A stretch of DNA of 64,000 nt, taken from NCBI GenBank assembly GCA_030603695.1, contig JAUVXF010000011.1:25701-89700 (forward strand), written 5' to 3'. Below are positions 63,239-64,000 of this stretch, piece by piece. Numbering within the stretch: position 1 is the stretch's first letter; each line of letters starts with the position of its first letter. Origin of the DNA: Natronohydrobacter sp. GTDB lineage: Bacteria; Pseudomonadota; Alphaproteobacteria; Rhodobacterales; Rhodobacteraceae. The notes beneath the pieces were generated by a model. The model searched no databases. It was not told the DNA's origin and saw nothing but the letters and a program-made list of their open reading frames with translations. A program made the position numbers and the translations under genes.

Positions 63239-63825
63239 TGCTGGGATTGCGCGGCAAGGTCTGGATCGAGACAGAGCGCCTGATCCTGCGCCTGCCGCAG
63301 CATGCGGATTTTCGGCAATGGTCTGATCTGCGGCGCCATTCGGCGGGGTTTCTGACACCTTGGGAACCAACATGGTCTGATGATCATCTGACGCGGCGGG
63401 CCTTCACCAACCGCGTCAGCTGGGCCGCGCGTTGCTACCGCAATGATACGGCCTTGCCCCTGTTTCTGATCCGCAAAGGGGATGATGTTTTGGTGGGCGC
63501 GATCACGCTGGACAATATCCGCCGTGGCCCGGCACAGGCGGGCACGCTGGGCTATTGGGTTGGCGCACCTTTCGTGCGCCAGGGCTATATGCGAGAGGCG
63601 ATTGGCGCTGTGGTGCATCATGCCTTCACGGCGATGGAGCTGTCCCGCATAGAAGCGGCCTGCCTGCCAGAGAACGCGGCCTCGCGCGGGGTGTTGGAGC
63701 GCGCGGGGTTCAAATATGAAGGTGTGGCGCAAAGCTATTTGCAGATCAATGGGCGCTGGCGCAACCATGTGCTGTATTCCAGCCTGCGCCATGACAGGCG
63801 AGGGCGGACAGATGCGGGGCTGTAG
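63238..63825 (+). CDS. GNAT acetyltransferase (RimJ/RimL type)
   Basis: 195 residues. The N-terminal ETERLILRLPQHADFRQW is typical for RimJ/L-like N-acetyltransferases. The CoA-binding motif is GTLGYWVGAPFVRQGYMREAIGAVV (Q/R-x-x-G-x-A region, in parts), followed by RIEAACLPENAASRGVLERAGFKYEGVAQSYLQINGRW (in parts). It probably acetylates a protein or peptide N-terminus, but the target is not predictable. Its ATG overlaps the peptidase stop (TGATG). Confidence 0.9.
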   Translation: MLGLRGKVWIETERLILRLPQHADFRQWSDLRRHSAGFLTPWEPTWSDDHLTRRAFTNRVSWAARCYRNDTALPLFLIRKGDDVLVGAITLDNIRRGPAQAGTLGYWVGAPFVRQGYMREAIGAVVHHAFTAMELSRIEAACLPENAASRGVLERAGFKYEGVAQSYLQINGRWRNHVLYSSLRHDRRGRTDAGL

Positions 63826-64000
63826 CGCGCTGTGGCAGGGGCGCCAGAGCGCGGGGGGGGGCGCCCCCCCCGGGGGCGCCGCCGCGGCCGCGCCCCCCCC
63901 CCCCCCCGCCCCCCCCCAAGGCGCCACCGCGCCCCCCATAAAGGTGAGAGGCGCAGGCGACCCCCAGCTCCCCACGCAGCCCCCCGAGGCCCAGAACAAC
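63826..64000. other. Abnormal G/C homopolymer region at the window end
   Basis: From about 63850 to 63935 the sequence consists of long runs of G and C (a C run of 16 near 63893-63908 and others of 8-10). No other part of the window looks like this. It resembles sequencing or assembly error at a contig end rather than biological sequence. No gene can be called in it. Confidence 0.6.

Noticed and set aside
61946..63373. 475-codon minus-strand frame antisense to the M16 peptidase gene
   Set aside because: Shadow frame; the plus-strand gene has an intact zinc motif and overlapping start and stop codons with its neighbours.

Overview
The window is GC-rich chromosomal DNA of an alphaproteobacterium, most likely a member of the Rhodobacterales (Rhodobacteraceae). 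The indicators are the aa3 cytochrome oxidase block ctaC-ctaB-small ORF-ctaG-ctaE-surf1 followed by thrC and an M16 peptidase, phosphatidylcholine synthase, a DUF484-xerC pair, trxB divergent from an Lrp-type regulator, and a Tad pilus locus with CpaA-F-type proteins. I cannot name a genus from the sequence alone. About 64 protein genes are supported. I see no rRNA, tRNA, CRISPR array, prophage, insertion sequence or recognisable defence system.

Layout. 1-13.9 kb: 5' part of pyrB, a divergent uracil-DNA glycosylase-moaB pair, an RND efflux adaptor and permease, a secreted DsbD-alpha-like protein, an AlgH-family protein, ftsY, an AlkB-family hydroxylase coupled to a small secreted Cys protein, purD and xseA. 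13.8-14.1 kb: a possible small structured RNA behind xseA. 14-25.5 kb: VOC protein, aminotransferase, GNAT-sulfurtransferase pair, zapE, queG, GST, mtgA, hydroxyacyl-CoA dehydrogenase, pcs, xerC, DUF484 and a transaldolase-like aldolase. 25.5-35.9 kb: priA, msrA, prmA, a small membrane protein, a DUF1127 gene, ruvC-ruvA-ruvB, a secreted hydrolase, a Nudix hydrolase, and trxB/lrp around a shared regulatory region.

35.9-47.7 kb is the most accessory-looking segment: a complete-looking core Tad (tight adherence) pilus locus on the minus strand. In transcription order it runs flp pilin, cpaB, cpaC, an OmpA-like lipoprotein, cpaE, cpaF, tadB, tadC, two TPR lipoproteins, the prepilin peptidase, and an AAA ATPase not belonging to the classical Tad set. 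It is divided by a strong hairpin terminator after flp, another after the OmpA gene, and a good promoter-like sequence with inverted repeats in front of cpaC. A lytic transglycosylase is transcribed divergently from flp and could open the cell wall for it. No TadE/F/G minor pilins are present here.

48.8-64 kb: scoAB (ketone-body CoA transferase), topA, a 505-bp gap without a convincing gene, dprA, tldD, the cytochrome oxidase assembly operon, thrC, an M16 peptidase and a GNAT gene. The last ~160 bases are an abnormal run of G and C homopolymers that looks like a bad contig end.

Most of this is housekeeping DNA. The most interesting unexplained signals are in non-coding DNA: the structured element after xseA, the operator-like repeats at pyrB/udg, trxB/lrp and the DUF1127 gene, and the segmentation of the Tad locus. 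I did not find a clearly new multi-gene system.
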